Part shown: piece after piece, positions 56,001-63,927 of the stretch
Layout: each line of letters starts with the position of its first letter
How positions within the stretch are numbered: position 1 is the stretch's first letter
Source: Moorena sp. SIOASIH
GTDB taxonomy: Bacteria; Cyanobacteriota; Cyanobacteriia; Cyanobacteriales; Coleofasciculaceae
DNA: 64,000 bases
Reading direction: 5' to 3'
NCBI RefSeq assembly: GCF_010671925.1
Contig: NZ_JAAHIH010000001.1
Location: 248,001-312,000 of the forward strand
Position numbers and translations under genes: made by a program
Notes under the pieces: model-generated
What the model was told of the DNA's origin: nothing
Databases searched by the model: none
Seen by the model: only the letters and a program-made list of their open reading frames with translations

Positions 56001-56724
56001 CTGGGGTTAGCATCAAATTCACTCCCCCTGCTATGGCTACGGTTGATTCACCATTCCATATACTCTGACAAGCCAAATGAATTGCCACTAGGGATGAGGA
56101 GCAAGCGGTATCAACCGTTAGACTTGGCCCTTTTAAATTCAGTAGGTAGGAAATGCGATTAGCTGCCATAGTGGAAGCTACACCAGTATTGGTATAGGTA
56201 TCCACCACCTCTGGACTTTGGAGGAGCAGCTGACCATAATCATTAGTGGAAATGCCAACAAAGACCCCCGTTTGGCTTCCACTGATTTGGCTAGACACTT
56301 GGCCTGCATCCTCTAGTGCTTCCCAAATTACTTCCAACAGTAGTCGCTGCTGGGGGTCGATATAGGTAGCTTCCCGAGGAGCAATGCCAAAGAATTCTGG
56401 ATCAAATTGATCAACATGCGCCAGGAAACCACCATAACGGCAATACATTTTGCCTGGTGCTGTGGGATCAGCATCGTAAAATCTCTGGATATCCCAACGG
56501 TCTGGTGGCACTTCAGTAATAGCATCCACACCATTTTTGAGCAGTTGCCAGAAGGATTTTGGGGAAGAGGCACCTGGAAAGCGGCAGCCAATCCCGATAA
56601 TAGCAATAGGTTCTTTTAGCCCTTTCCTCTTTTGCAGCTGCAACTCAAGAAGGGCGCGTTTTTCGGGGGAGAGATTGGCAATCCGCTTAGCAATATCATC
56701 CACTGGCAACATAGATCGAAACAT
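50098..56724 (-). CDS. ols: Olefin synthase polyketide synthase: KS-AT-KR-ACP-ST-TE
   Basis: 2208 aa. N-terminal docking-like helix (1-35); KS about 38-460 with Cys208 (VDTACSSS), His343 (VETHGTGT), His409 (SNIGHLEA); malonyl-type AT about 595-880 with Ser692 (GHSVGEYVA) and HAFHS; KR about 1225-1400 with GGLGSLG and Tyr1372 (QGNYSAANG); ACP about 1500-1570 with Ser1532 (GADSL); sulfotransferase about 1615-1890 with PAPS loop SSPRSGSTLL and HLVRHPYAVIDS; thioesterase about 1925-2205 with Ser2020 (VGHSMGAV), Glu2044 and a His near 2185, the Ser-Glu-His set known from CurM. In the OLS pathway the chain is extended by two carbons, reduced to a 3-hydroxyacyl, sulfated, released, and decarboxylated with sulfate loss to a 1-alkene. 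14 bp downstream of the FAAL gene. Confidence 0.95.
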   Translation of the reverse strand: MFRSMLPVDDIAKRIANLSPEKRALLELQLQKRKGLKEPIAIIGIGCRFPGASSPKSFWQLLKNGVDAITEVPPDRWDIQRFYDADPTAPGKMYCRYGGFLAHVDQFDPEFFGIAPREATYIDPQQRLLLEVIWEALEDAGQVSSQISGSQTGVFVGISTNDYGQLLLQSPEVVDTYTNTGVASTMAANRISYLLNLKGPSLTVDTACSSSLVAIHLACQSIWNGESTVAIAGGVNLMLTPVVTVGLSKLTALSPDGRCKAFDSRANGFVRGEGAGVIVVKPLSKALIDKDPIYAVIRGSAVNQDGRTNGLTAPNRDAQEAVLVSAYQQAGISPSDVQYVETHGTGTLLGDPIEAMALGNVLKRARKAVPKEHRSDNNSDNNSDNYGALSTHPTNKPVAIGSVKSNIGHLEAAAGIASLIKVALSLKHQERLPSLHFQEPNPHIPFDELPLRVQQQWEPWPWDVIPPFAGVSSFGFGGTNAHVVLQGAPDLTKATSNDKDQKDKDQNYHLFTLSAKTATALQTLGKRYIDFIASEPSSTLADICLTSNKGRSHFNYRLALLVKSTDQLQQQLTKLTESETISEKIAQNSPTPPEIVFLFTGQGSQYSGMGRQLYETQPIFRATLDQCAEILQTYLEQPLLDVLYPEIFRDNSDNSTLNQTAYTQPALFALEYSLAQLWRSWGIEPTVVIGHSVGEYVAATLAGVFSLEDGLKLIAQRARLMQQLPEGGEMAVVLTNEQQVTEAIQGVSDKVSIAAINGPENIVISGESEAVQTVIARLRSQKVKSLKLPVSHAFHSALMQPMVADFAQVLSEISLHPPQIEIISNLTGKLATAAIATTDYWCDHVRGSVKFYQSMETLYQQGYHLCVEVGPKPSLLGMGRQCLPKGKLTAIPSLRPGKPDSQQMLESLASLYKHGASVDWKKFHEHNPGRLVSLPTYPFERQRYWLDTTSVKQLSPISYGQLSTPSYGDWLYEIAWRPKDINVSDVSSDISTSSTTWLIFADKGGFGETLVQQLEAKPDRILLISPGSSYEQLEANHYQINPAQPQQFQRLLAQQVASLNGTSVIIVHLWSLDTPALDQFQTFPLDATLENGCGSVLHLLQGLVKAELAQPPRLWLVTEGTQPVGKTKKSLRIAQSSLWGLGAVIAQEHPELWGGIIDLEPSQDSALSTEQHYQEQSLMLLNQILRPEGENQFALRDGQTYVPRLIHQQQQSQSASLPLQLKQDGTYLITGGLGSLGLKVAEWMVDKGARYLVLVGRSQPNPRASEIIKKLEEQGVMVVLEQVDVSEEAQVRDCLNRIQVSLPPLKGIIHGAGVLEDGVLLHQDWTSFAKVMKPKVEGAWNLHQLTQDIALDLFVLFSSATSILGTPGQGNYSAANGFLDSLSHYRQGQGASALSINWGPWAEMGLAAGVGKRMAMLGIEPIQAPQGLQILEQLLAQDVAQVGVLPVEWSTLKERLPVELPLFLSEVITETLPPQGDGENDNSGIFDQLLASTTTQREALLNDYLKQQIAKALGISREIPVESNLMDLGADSLMIVEVLNACKKDLKITLYPREFYERPRITALAEYLALEMERLHQPQPTQTSLTTTSLSDIKNWANAWAWNNSERKFSKPTQRNRSMVFLLSSPRSGSTLLRVMLAGHRDLFCPPELHLLPFETMAERNQSLGSTHLGEGLARAFMEIMNLDAEAITTLVEEITQQDWSIQKVYGRLQELTDKRTLVDKSPTYAGSLETLRHAEDLFEEAKYIHLVRHPYAVIDSFVKNRMDKIFGIDEVDPYWLAEEVWTTCNRNILDFCEEIAPSNHHLVYYEELVKQPAKVMARLCEFLGIAFDEAVLEPYQGQRMTDGVHPQSLPVDDPNFRNHNQIDSALGEVWQQIQLPQPLGKFAQEVATRLDYQLPLLVEASAQPANVELEAMQESYLDVRGLQLCLCSWGPVDGDLILCIHGVLEHGAAWEEIAGPLARMGYRVVAPDQRGHGRSQHVGMGGSYQLIDYLGDLDAIAFGTAEPNAKALTDQPFILVGHSMGAVVAATFASVRPEKVKSLLLLEPVLPGEQKDDQTAQNIATHLDYLASPPQHQVFTDIQAAANRLRRLTPNLSEELALKHAERLTEPFDGGVRWRWDPRLQVRTGIGLSGTAFNRDKYTQLLSQIQAPTTLVYGNNSNFNRAEDLALQQAAIPHAQTVTLSGGHNLHVDAPDAIVAIIANNRLNLKN

Positions 56725-56738
56725 CGATGATCTAGGAA

Positions 56739-59192
56739 CTATTTGATGGGTTTTCCCAGAATTTCTTGGATTTGTGCTTCTGAAAGCATTTCCAACTCAG
56801 CTAAGAGTTGGTCTACCTCTTGATCACCACTGGAGGCAATCGATTGAACCGTCACGGGTGAACGATAAAATGGTTTCGAAGTGAACCGATCCAGATTCTG
56901 GAACTGTGCCTCCCATAATTGTTGCATCTCACTACCTGCACTCGAAACTCTCGGTTCGATTTTTCTTGGGCTGTCCCCCTGGTTTGAGTTGCTTTGTTGA
57001 CTTACTGTCGCCAGATATTGGGCAAGGGACTCGATATTGGGATAATCATAAGCCAGTGTAGGAGACAGAGGCACGCCTAACCATTCTTCGAGATCATCAG
57101 CTAGTTCAACTGCTGTTACTGAATCTAGACCATAATCAGCAAAAGACTTGCTGATGTTAATAGACCCGGCAGGAAGTTTGGTTTCTCGCGCTAGCCAATT
57201 TACTATCCACTTTTGAATTGATTTGGAGCTTTGCTGAAGGCCGATAGTATTAGTGGTCAGTTCTTTTTCTGGTTTGGTTGGGGCAATGGTTGGCTGCTGC
57301 GCCAAGCTCCATTGCCCTACAACTGTCAAGGTATTGTTTAGAAATCCAGCTCGACAAGCATGGCGCTGTACTTTGCCACTGGATGTCTTGGGAATACTAT
57401 TGGTCTTGAGCAATAACACAGCATAGACTTGAAGCTGGTACTCTTGGGAGATGGCACTGCGGATTGCTTCAATCACTTGATCTACATCTAGTTTCCGCAG
57501 GTAATTCCTGGAAACTTCTTGGACAATCACCAATTGCTCAGCCTCTTCCACTTCCACGGAAAAAGCTGCGCCATAGGCAGGGCGAAGAGCTGGATGACTC
57601 TTTTCCGCCGTCAATTCTATATCTTGGGGATAATGGTTGCGACCCCGGATAATAATTAAATCCTTCAGACGACCTGTTACAAACAACTCGCCATCCTGGA
57701 TAAATCCTAAATCACCAGTACGCAGCCATGGTCCTAAACCAGTATCAGCTAGATAGGCATTAAAGGTTTTTTCCGTCACCTCTGGTTGATTCCAATAGCC
57801 TTGAGCAACACTTGGACCTTTTACCCAAATCTCTCCGACGGCACCGGCTTCGACTTGGGTAAGGGATTGGGGGCATGCGATCGCAATTTTTTCATTTAAC
57901 CAAGTCCGGCCACACCCAACCAGGATTCGAGTCGGCCCATTACCATTAGACTGACCATTAGACTGACCATTAGACTGATTGAGACGATTTTCTGGCAGGG
58001 GAACCACTCGATTTTGTTCAAGAGCTTCCCCTTCAAATTCCCTTACCACTGGAGGTTGGTCTTTCAAGCCCCCAGTGACTAATAATGTGGTTTCTGCCAT
58101 GCCATAACAGGGGTAAAATGCTTCCCGACAGAAGCCACAAGGGGCAAATTTTTGAGCAAATCGCTCTAATGTGGAGGCTCGAACCGGCTCTGCACCAGTA
58201 AAGGCCGTTTGCCAACTGCTGAGGTCTAGGGTTTCTAATTGCTTAGCTGTAATTTTCTGCACACACAGCTCATAGGCAAAATTCGGAGCACCACTGGTAG
58301 TCACCTGATATTTGGAAATTGCTTTTAGCCAGCGGTAAGGCTTGCGGAGGAAATCTACTGGAGCCATCAGGATCATTGGAAGACCTACATAAAGGGGTTG
58401 TAGGATGCCACCAATCAGTCCCATATCATGGTAAGCGGGTAACCAAGACAATCCCCTGCTTTCGGGTGTATCTTGGAAACACTGATTGATCAAAGCTGAG
58501 TTATATAGCAAATTCCCGTGGCTAACCATCACTCCTTTGGGTTTACCCGTTGAGCCAGAGGTGTACTGTAGAAAAGCCAGGGTATTGCTTGTTTGGCGCG
58601 CGGTCGGTTGCGTCTTGGCGCGCGGGTCACGCGCAACGCGACGCTTAGAGTCCGGGTGCTGCCAATCTGATTCCTGGTGCGTAGGCAGATTGTCAGTAGC
58701 CAGCCAGTTCAGTTGGTTGTTGGCTGGATTTTCAGCTAGCTGAGTCTCTATTTTCTCTAATAGAGGGGTAGTAGTGAGGGCAAATTTGGCCTGAGCATCT
58801 GCCACAATTGCCTCTAGCCTGGACAAATTTTGATTGGAGCGGGGGGGATAAGCTGGAACGGCTAACACTCCCGCATACAAACAGCCGAAGAAAGCTGTGA
58901 TAAACTCTAAACCTGGTGGATAGAGTAGCAAAGCTCGCTCCCCTTTTGCGTTTCGGTGTAAAAGCTCGGATGCGATCGCTTGGGCGTGGTTGTCTAACTG
59001 TTGATGGGTTAGGTAGCGGTCTGGGGTTTCCCCATTCAGTAGAAATGTATAGATGATCTGATCCGGCTGGTGTATTGCTCGGTAACGTAGCAGGTCTACT
59101 AAGGTAGAAAATTTTGGTATATTCTCGCTCATCTGATCTAAACTGTCTTTCATCCCTGCATGCCTTATTTTCACAGCCAAATCGTCGCCCAT
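56739..59192 (-). CDS. Olefin synthase loading protein: fatty acyl-AMP ligase-ACP
   Basis: 817 aa. FAAL domain about 30-610: P-loop LQYTSGSTGKPKGVMVSHGN, SWLPAYHDMGLIGGILQPLY, YGMAETTLLVTGG, RTGDLGFIQDGELFVTGRLK, and KDLIIIRGRNHYPQDIE, as in FadD32-type ligases that stop at acyl-AMP transfer to ACP. ACP about 655-735 with Ser691 (GLDSVTAVEL). A short SNGQ repeat (about 405) encodes an array. The 80-residue tail ends in a helix (DQLLAELEMLSEAQIQEIL) that looks like a docking element for the PKS. Start may be 59192 or one of the nearby in-frame ATGs (59153, 59132). It activates a free fatty acid and loads the PKS. Confidence 0.93.
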   Translation of the reverse strand: MGDDLAVKIRHAGMKDSLDQMSENIPKFSTLVDLLRYRAIHQPDQIIYTFLLNGETPDRYLTHQQLDNHAQAIASELLHRNAKGERALLLYPPGLEFITAFFGCLYAGVLAVPAYPPRSNQNLSRLEAIVADAQAKFALTTTPLLEKIETQLAENPANNQLNWLATDNLPTHQESDWQHPDSKRRVARDPRAKTQPTARQTSNTLAFLQYTSGSTGKPKGVMVSHGNLLYNSALINQCFQDTPESRGLSWLPAYHDMGLIGGILQPLYVGLPMILMAPVDFLRKPYRWLKAISKYQVTTSGAPNFAYELCVQKITAKQLETLDLSSWQTAFTGAEPVRASTLERFAQKFAPCGFCREAFYPCYGMAETTLLVTGGLKDQPPVVREFEGEALEQNRVVPLPENRLNQSNGQSNGQSNGNGPTRILVGCGRTWLNEKIAIACPQSLTQVEAGAVGEIWVKGPSVAQGYWNQPEVTEKTFNAYLADTGLGPWLRTGDLGFIQDGELFVTGRLKDLIIIRGRNHYPQDIELTAEKSHPALRPAYGAAFSVEVEEAEQLVIVQEVSRNYLRKLDVDQVIEAIRSAISQEYQLQVYAVLLLKTNSIPKTSSGKVQRHACRAGFLNNTLTVVGQWSLAQQPTIAPTKPEKELTTNTIGLQQSSKSIQKWIVNWLARETKLPAGSINISKSFADYGLDSVTAVELADDLEEWLGVPLSPTLAYDYPNIESLAQYLATVSQQSNSNQGDSPRKIEPRVSSAGSEMQQLWEAQFQNLDRFTSKPFYRSPVTVQSIASSGDQEVDQLLAELEMLSEAQIQEILGKPIK

Positions 59193-59312
59193 CCCCTGAT
59201 CGATAGATTTATTCAGCCTTTTTCTAGGCTACAACAATCGTTTATTATCTATTAAGATGGGCATTATTGGCCAATAGCTTAATGAACTACCAATTCCCCT
59301 TAGTAATTGGAG

Positions 59313-59552
59313 GTAAGCATTCAGCTATCAGCCTTCAGCTATCAGCCTTCAGCTATCAGCCTTCAGCTATCAGCCTTCAGCTATCAGCCTTCAGCTATCA
59401 GCCTTCAGCTATCAGCCTTCCGCCAAGGACTTGTGTCCACGCTACTTGATGTGATTTTGAATAAAAGAGGTAAGCTAAGGCCAAAGGCAGCGCTACGGGA
59501 ACGTAAGGTCTGAGTTACGGCTGACGGCTGACAGCTGATTGCTGATAGCTTA
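59313..59552. mobile_element. GTAAGCATTCAGC-family element with 14-bp array, ending in a stop codon
   Basis: The left end gtaagcattcagc (59313-59325) is followed by seven copies of the 14-bp unit cagctatcagcctt (59323-59420). Family blocks follow (ttttgaataaaagaggtaag), and the right end is ttgctgatagctta (59539-59552). No clear target duplication. Its last three bases, tta, are the complement of the TAA stop of the minus-strand gene 59550-60584. Confidence 0.75.
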
Positions 59553-60584
59553 GGTTTCGCTCATAACTTTCAGCCGAATCAGCTGCTCTCCACTCTCGTC
59601 CAAAGGAACTTCAATCACGTCACCGGCTAGACGATCCATACAGGTCAGCAGCAATCGCAAGTGGGGAGTACTTGCCCCGGTATCTACATACAATCGGTCT
59701 GACAGGCTACCTAAACGCTTCCAGGTAGTATAGAGTTTGCCAACAGTCTTTTCTAGTGCCAAGGCTTGTTTCACTAAATCAGCAGCAGTGTTTAAACACT
59801 CAAGCCGTAGCGCTTCATCTAAAGCTAGTTCCATATCCAAGGATGTGTGATTGATAGCTTGGACTTGGGCAGATGCATCTAAATACTTGGCTAAGCAACG
59901 GGCATCTGAGGTCACGTGTTTAACGGTGTCCACATCTGGGTTTGTAGCAATTGCTTCTTGTAATGGAATCAGGTGGCTTTCTGGCAGCTTTTCCATCTCT
60001 TTGACCAATGGAGCCAGGTAACTGGATGGGAGACCCCCTTCAGCAGATTTTTCTTTAACTTCCTCTGGTAGTAATTCTGAGGACATGGCAGTCCATTGAT
60101 CAGATGCCTGTTTGACCTCCCGGCGGGTAATGCGATCGCCTTTTTGAGCTCGTTCTGTGACCATCTGCTGGACTTCGGGAGCCGACTTAGCTGTTTCCAC
60201 AAATGCCCGTTTACTGAAGTTATTAATGGCATCATGACTAAGCTGACCCTCGGTTAACAGAGTATCGGCACTTTTAGCCAGTTCAATCAGGGAGTAAGCC
60301 TGACTCTTACCGATTTCCCGACTTTTGAGCCAATTTAAAAATCCAGCTCCCCTTCCTTCACCCCCTTTTTTCTCCCTGTCTCTTACTACTCGTAGAATCC
60401 GTCCCCGCCAGATATCGGTCTGTAGGTCAACGCGATCGCATACTCGCCAAGCGTGATCGACTAGCTGGTCAAAATCAGTTTCCTGAATTTCCTCATCCTC
60501 TGGATCCGGGAGTTGGAAATCTAGATCCATCGGTTCGTTGAGGAGGGCAGCGAGTTCGGCGGTAGATTCAGGCACTTGCACCAT
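59550..60584 (-). CDS. Conserved cyanobacterial protein, possible DNA-binding
   Basis: 344 aa, soluble, acidic N-terminus. Residues about 85-125 (FLNWLKSREIGKSQAYSLIE) read like the helix-turn-helix of phage/plasmid DUF3102- or ParB-related proteins, and ITRREVKQASDQW follows. The C-terminal half is helical with a terminal beta piece (GDVIEVPLDESGEQLIRLKV). No partner genes nearby. The family looks cyanobacterial and uncharacterised. The stop codon is formed by the end of a repeat element, so the natural C-terminus may have been a few residues different. Confidence 0.65.
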   Translation of the reverse strand: MVQVPESTAELAALLNEPMDLDFQLPDPEDEEIQETDFDQLVDHAWRVCDRVDLQTDIWRGRILRVVRDREKKGGEGRGAGFLNWLKSREIGKSQAYSLIELAKSADTLLTEGQLSHDAINNFSKRAFVETAKSAPEVQQMVTERAQKGDRITRREVKQASDQWTAMSSELLPEEVKEKSAEGGLPSSYLAPLVKEMEKLPESHLIPLQEAIATNPDVDTVKHVTSDARCLAKYLDASAQVQAINHTSLDMELALDEALRLECLNTAADLVKQALALEKTVGKLYTTWKRLGSLSDRLYVDTGASTPHLRLLLTCMDRLAGDVIEVPLDESGEQLIRLKVMSET

Positions 60585-61335
60585 AGGAAAGGATTATCCA
60601 GTGACGGTCAACACGATTATTGCACGGTTTCCAAATTATAGGATTCTACGCTACCCCTAGATGAGTGTGACTTGATTATGTGGCATAATGCACCAGATGT
60701 ATAGGTTATTAGTCGTTAGTCATTAGTGTGGTTGCTTTTGAGATCCGAGTGTGACCGTCAAGCTATTAATGGGATTTAATGCGATCGCACAACTATTCCG
60801 TCATCTTATAGGCTACTCAATCACGAAAAATTTGACGCCATAACTGGTTTTTTCAAGCCTTGTAAAAATTTTATTATAATTCTTACTAAGTATTGCTTTT
60901 TTACGGCAATTTATCCTATCATTAACTAGTGTTTTTTGTCGTAAATTTACATTTTTTTAAATCTATTTACGAATATTTATAATAATTATTATTACCTCAA
61001 TCAATTACATAAATTAATTTTAAGGGCTTACATGGGCCTTTACTCGTCTAATCAGCATCAACTTATAACCGCTATAATGCAACATAGATAAAATCGAAAA
61101 AAGACTACAAAAGACTACTATAGCGTTTCCTAGTAAGCCTGACGTACATCTAAATTTTTTTAATTGTTCCCTACTCCCTACTCCCTGATCCCTACTCCCT
61201 ACTCCCTACTCCCTACTCCCTAAAAACCAGTACAAAATTACCTCACCTACATGTACTTTTATTAAGCCTGAAATAATTGGGAACAAAGGTGGTAAATTAT
61301 AGCCAACATAGCAAGAGTATGAGAGGTGCATCAAG
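60585..61335. other. Intergenic stretch with promoter space and a repeat
   Basis: 60585-61110 is AT-rich with no gene. 61118-61252 is a copy of the TATAGCG repeat family: ctatagcgtttcctagtaag, a tccctac array (61165-61222), then aaaaccagtacaaaattacc. No terminator hairpin is evident. Confidence 0.55.
61118..61252. repeat. TATAGCG repeat with tccctac core
   Basis: Flank tatagcgtttcctagtaagc and a closing accagtacaaaattacctca surround about eight ccctact/ccctgat units. Same layout as 17974-18121. Confidence 0.7.
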
Positions 61336-62724
61336 ATGAATGAAAAGAAAACTACCGACAATAAAATAATCCCAGGGAGCTTAGCATTAGCATTTGCTTT
61401 ACTCATCGGTGCAGCCTGGTGGGTAACTAACTCTAACTCTCGCTCCTTGGAATTTAGCCGTAGTATTAGTACTCCACCTATAGAAGATGTCAACTCTTCT
61501 TCTACATCTTCTACTACAACAGAGAATGCAACCGAGAATGCTGATGCTCAAACAAATCTTAAGCTTCAGGGATTAGGGGATACCGACCGTGGTTATTCAA
61601 TCCTCGGTAGTGCTAACTTCCGAGACGCTCTGGTTAAGCGGGGGATTGGTTTTAATTATGCTCAAGAGTCAGACCAGGAAGCTCTTGCAGCAGCTCTGGC
61701 TCAGGAAAAAGCTGATCTGATTGGCACTAGCTTAGAACAATTCCTGACTCACAAGCCTAACGGCAAAATTGTTGCTCTGTTGAACCAAACAGAGAAAACA
61801 GATGGTACTCAACCCAACTTAGATGTAGTAGTGGCCTCTGAGCGTATCCTGAAATCCAATCCCAAAGAGATCCAAGATTTTGTAGAAACATACTACGACC
61901 AGGTAGAAAAAGGGAATCTCAGGGATGGGGAAACTGCCGGTAAGGGGATGCAGTTTTTTACGGCGGCTGAGGCGAAAGATTGGATGAAATCAGGAACTTT
62001 GGCCAAAAAAATAGGGGAAACTGCGGAAGTTTTGGCAGCTTCCGGTAAGGCAAAAAATGTTCCTATTAATACCACAGAACTGTTTACCGCTAACTATCTT
62101 CCCCCAACAGCTGAGCAAAGTATAGCTACAACCCCTCCGACTGATCAGAATCCGCCGGAAGTTGTGGCTCAAGCTCAGGTAGCTGATTCTACTGAAGCCG
62201 ATCAAGCTCAGGGATCACAACCGGAAAAAACCGTTGCTCAACCAGAACAAAAACCTGATTCTACCGCCACTCAAGTGGCTGAGGCAGATGATAAAGCCAA
62301 GGAATCGCAACCAGAACAAAAATCTGAACCTAATCGGACTAAAGTTGCAGAGGCTGAGGGACAAAACCCCCAGCCGCTAACTAACTTAGAAGTTTTAGGT
62401 GAAGTCAAGTTTGCCAGGGCTTCGTTTCAATTAAGTCCCCAGCAGCAGCAAAAGCTCACTGATTTGGCAGAGGCAATTCAGAAATTTAGCCCCAGTAGTG
62501 TAGTTGTGAAGGTGCAAGGTCATACCTCCCGTACTGGCAATCCTGAATCTAACCAGATACTCTCTCAAGCCAGGGCTCAAGAGGTAGTGAACTATCTCAA
62601 AAGCAAGTATCCCTCCCATCAATTCGTTGTGGAAGGATTAGGTTTCTCTGAACCCCAACCTGGTACTGACCCGACTTCTCCTGTTAACCAACGTACTGTG
62701 ATTAGTTTGCTTCATGGAAATTAG
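61336..62724 (+). CDS. OmpA-domain envelope protein with substrate-binding-like middle domain
   Basis: 462 aa. N-terminal membrane anchor (IIPGSLALAFALLIGAAWWV). Middle region about 75-245 resembles a periplasmic substrate-binding fold (GYSILGSANFRDALVKRGIG; DLIGTSLEQFLTHKPNGKIV; LDVVVASERILKSNPKEIQD). A linker about 260-340 has imperfect PEQK/VAEA repeats. C-terminal OmpA/MotB domain about 350-460 with VVVKVQGHTSRTGNPESNQ, LSQARAQEVVNYLKSK and NQRTVISL; it binds peptidoglycan. Likely tethers an envelope binding protein to the wall. Ligand unknown. Confidence 0.8.
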   Translation: MNEKKTTDNKIIPGSLALAFALLIGAAWWVTNSNSRSLEFSRSISTPPIEDVNSSSTSSTTTENATENADAQTNLKLQGLGDTDRGYSILGSANFRDALVKRGIGFNYAQESDQEALAAALAQEKADLIGTSLEQFLTHKPNGKIVALLNQTEKTDGTQPNLDVVVASERILKSNPKEIQDFVETYYDQVEKGNLRDGETAGKGMQFFTAAEAKDWMKSGTLAKKIGETAEVLAASGKAKNVPINTTELFTANYLPPTAEQSIATTPPTDQNPPEVVAQAQVADSTEADQAQGSQPEKTVAQPEQKPDSTATQVAEADDKAKESQPEQKSEPNRTKVAEAEGQNPQPLTNLEVLGEVKFARASFQLSPQQQQKLTDLAEAIQKFSPSSVVVKVQGHTSRTGNPESNQILSQARAQEVVNYLKSKYPSHQFVVEGLGFSEPQPGTDPTSPVNQRTVISLLHGN

Positions 62725-62898
62725 TCACACACCAAGGCGTTGCTCAATTGTGGAATAGCCAATGGTAATTGGTATAGAAAAGGGAACAGGGAACACAGAG
62801 TAGGGAGTAGGGAACGATGAACAAAAATTATCACAATTAATTTAGGTACCCTATAACTGGCTCAATTATCAGCTGTTGTGCATTGAAACTGTATATTA

Positions 62899-63927
62899 AT
62901 GAAATCAGATCAAAAAGATAGATCCCAATCCCCTTTTGCCTTTTGCCTTTTGCTTTCTCGATGGCATGGCAGCCTTGAATTACGCTTTGCCTTAGCCCAT
63001 GGAAAAACTCAACCTATTCACACCTACGCCAAAGCTCCCTTGAAGGTACAGCGACCGTTTTATCCAGAAGGGTTAGGGGTTTGTCATACTGTGGTACTTC
63101 ATACCGCTGGAGGAATGGTAGCAGGGGACAGGTTGTCTCAAGATATCCACCTTGAATCGGGTACTCATGCTTTAATCACCACTGCTGCTGCTAGTAAAGC
63201 TTATGGTAGGGGCAGTTCTAGCGCTAGTCTAATCAACTATAGCGCTAGTTTAAACCAACCAGAAGCTAAAGAAAAATTATCTAGCGCTAGTTTAAAAAAG
63301 CCAGAAGCTAGACAAATCAGATCTAGCGCTAATCAAAAAAACTATAGCGCTAGTTTAAAAAAGCCAGAAACTAGACAAATCATCCGGATCCAAGTAGAGA
63401 CTGGTGCTTGTTTAGAATGGTTGCCCCAGGAAACGATTGTATTCAATGGTGCAGTTTACCGGCAGGATTTGCAGGTAGAATTAGCGCCGGGAGCCAGTTG
63501 GTTAGGCTGGGAAATTACCCGATTTGGACGGAGTGCCAGAGGAGAAAGGTTTGTGGAGGGAAATTGGCGATCGCATACGGAAGTTTGGCAGCAAGGACAT
63601 CCACAGTGGATTGACCGACAATGGTTACCAGCTAGCGAAGCCACCTTCTCTAGTCCTTATGGTTTAGCGGGACAACCAGTGGTAGGAACATTAGTTTTGG
63701 TAGGGGAACCGGTATCATCAGAGATTCTCGAACAAGCCAGGGAACTTTGGAGTGCTAGGAAGTATGTAGGGGAAGCTGGGGTAACTCAGCTGATGTCAGG
63801 ATTATTATGCCGCTATCGTGGTGCTTCGACTGAGGAGGTGAGACACTGGTTTACAGAGGTTTGGCAACTGTTGCGCGTTAATCTATTCGGGCGTCCTATT
63901 ATTAAGCCACGAGTTTGGCCGTTGTAA
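62899..63927 (+). CDS. ureD: Urease accessory protein UreD with in-frame repeat insertion
   Basis: 342 aa, about 50 longer than usual. UreD motifs: WHGSLELRFALAHGKTQPIH, LGVCHTVVLHTAGGMVAGDR, LITTAAASKAYGRG, then after the insert VETGACLEWLPQETIVFNGA, WEITRFGRSARGERFVEG and LLCRYRGASTEEVRHWFTEV with a terminal IKPRVWPL. With UreF and UreG it loads nickel into urease. Residues about 104-155 are repeats (SSASLKKPEARQI type) between two conserved strands, absent from the family. The insert is probably in a surface loop, and the domain ends are intact. Structural urease genes would lie to the right of the window. Confidence 0.9.
   Translation: MKSDQKDRSQSPFAFCLLLSRWHGSLELRFALAHGKTQPIHTYAKAPLKVQRPFYPEGLGVCHTVVLHTAGGMVAGDRLSQDIHLESGTHALITTAAASKAYGRGSSSASLINYSASLNQPEAKEKLSSASLKKPEARQIRSSANQKNYSASLKKPETRQIIRIQVETGACLEWLPQETIVFNGAVYRQDLQVELAPGASWLGWEITRFGRSARGERFVEGNWRSHTEVWQQGHPQWIDRQWLPASEATFSSPYGLAGQPVVGTLVLVGEPVSSEILEQARELWSARKYVGEAGVTQLMSGLLCRYRGASTEEVRHWFTEVWQLLRVNLFGRPIIKPRVWPL
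63210..63381. repeat. In-frame imperfect tandem repeat inside ureD
   Basis: Four to five units based on ctagcgctagtttaaaaaag and ccagaagctagacaaatcag. Each begins with the palindrome agcgct flanked by cta/tag. Unit lengths are multiples of three, so the frame is kept (ASLKKPEAR-like). No such segment is found in ordinary UreD. Confidence 0.8.

Noticed and set aside
50098..59192. Curacin-type biosynthetic cluster, because of the CurM-like ST-TE end
   Set aside because: Only a loading FAAL-ACP and one PKS module are present, with no HMG-CoA-synthase-like or further modules; this matches olefin synthase.
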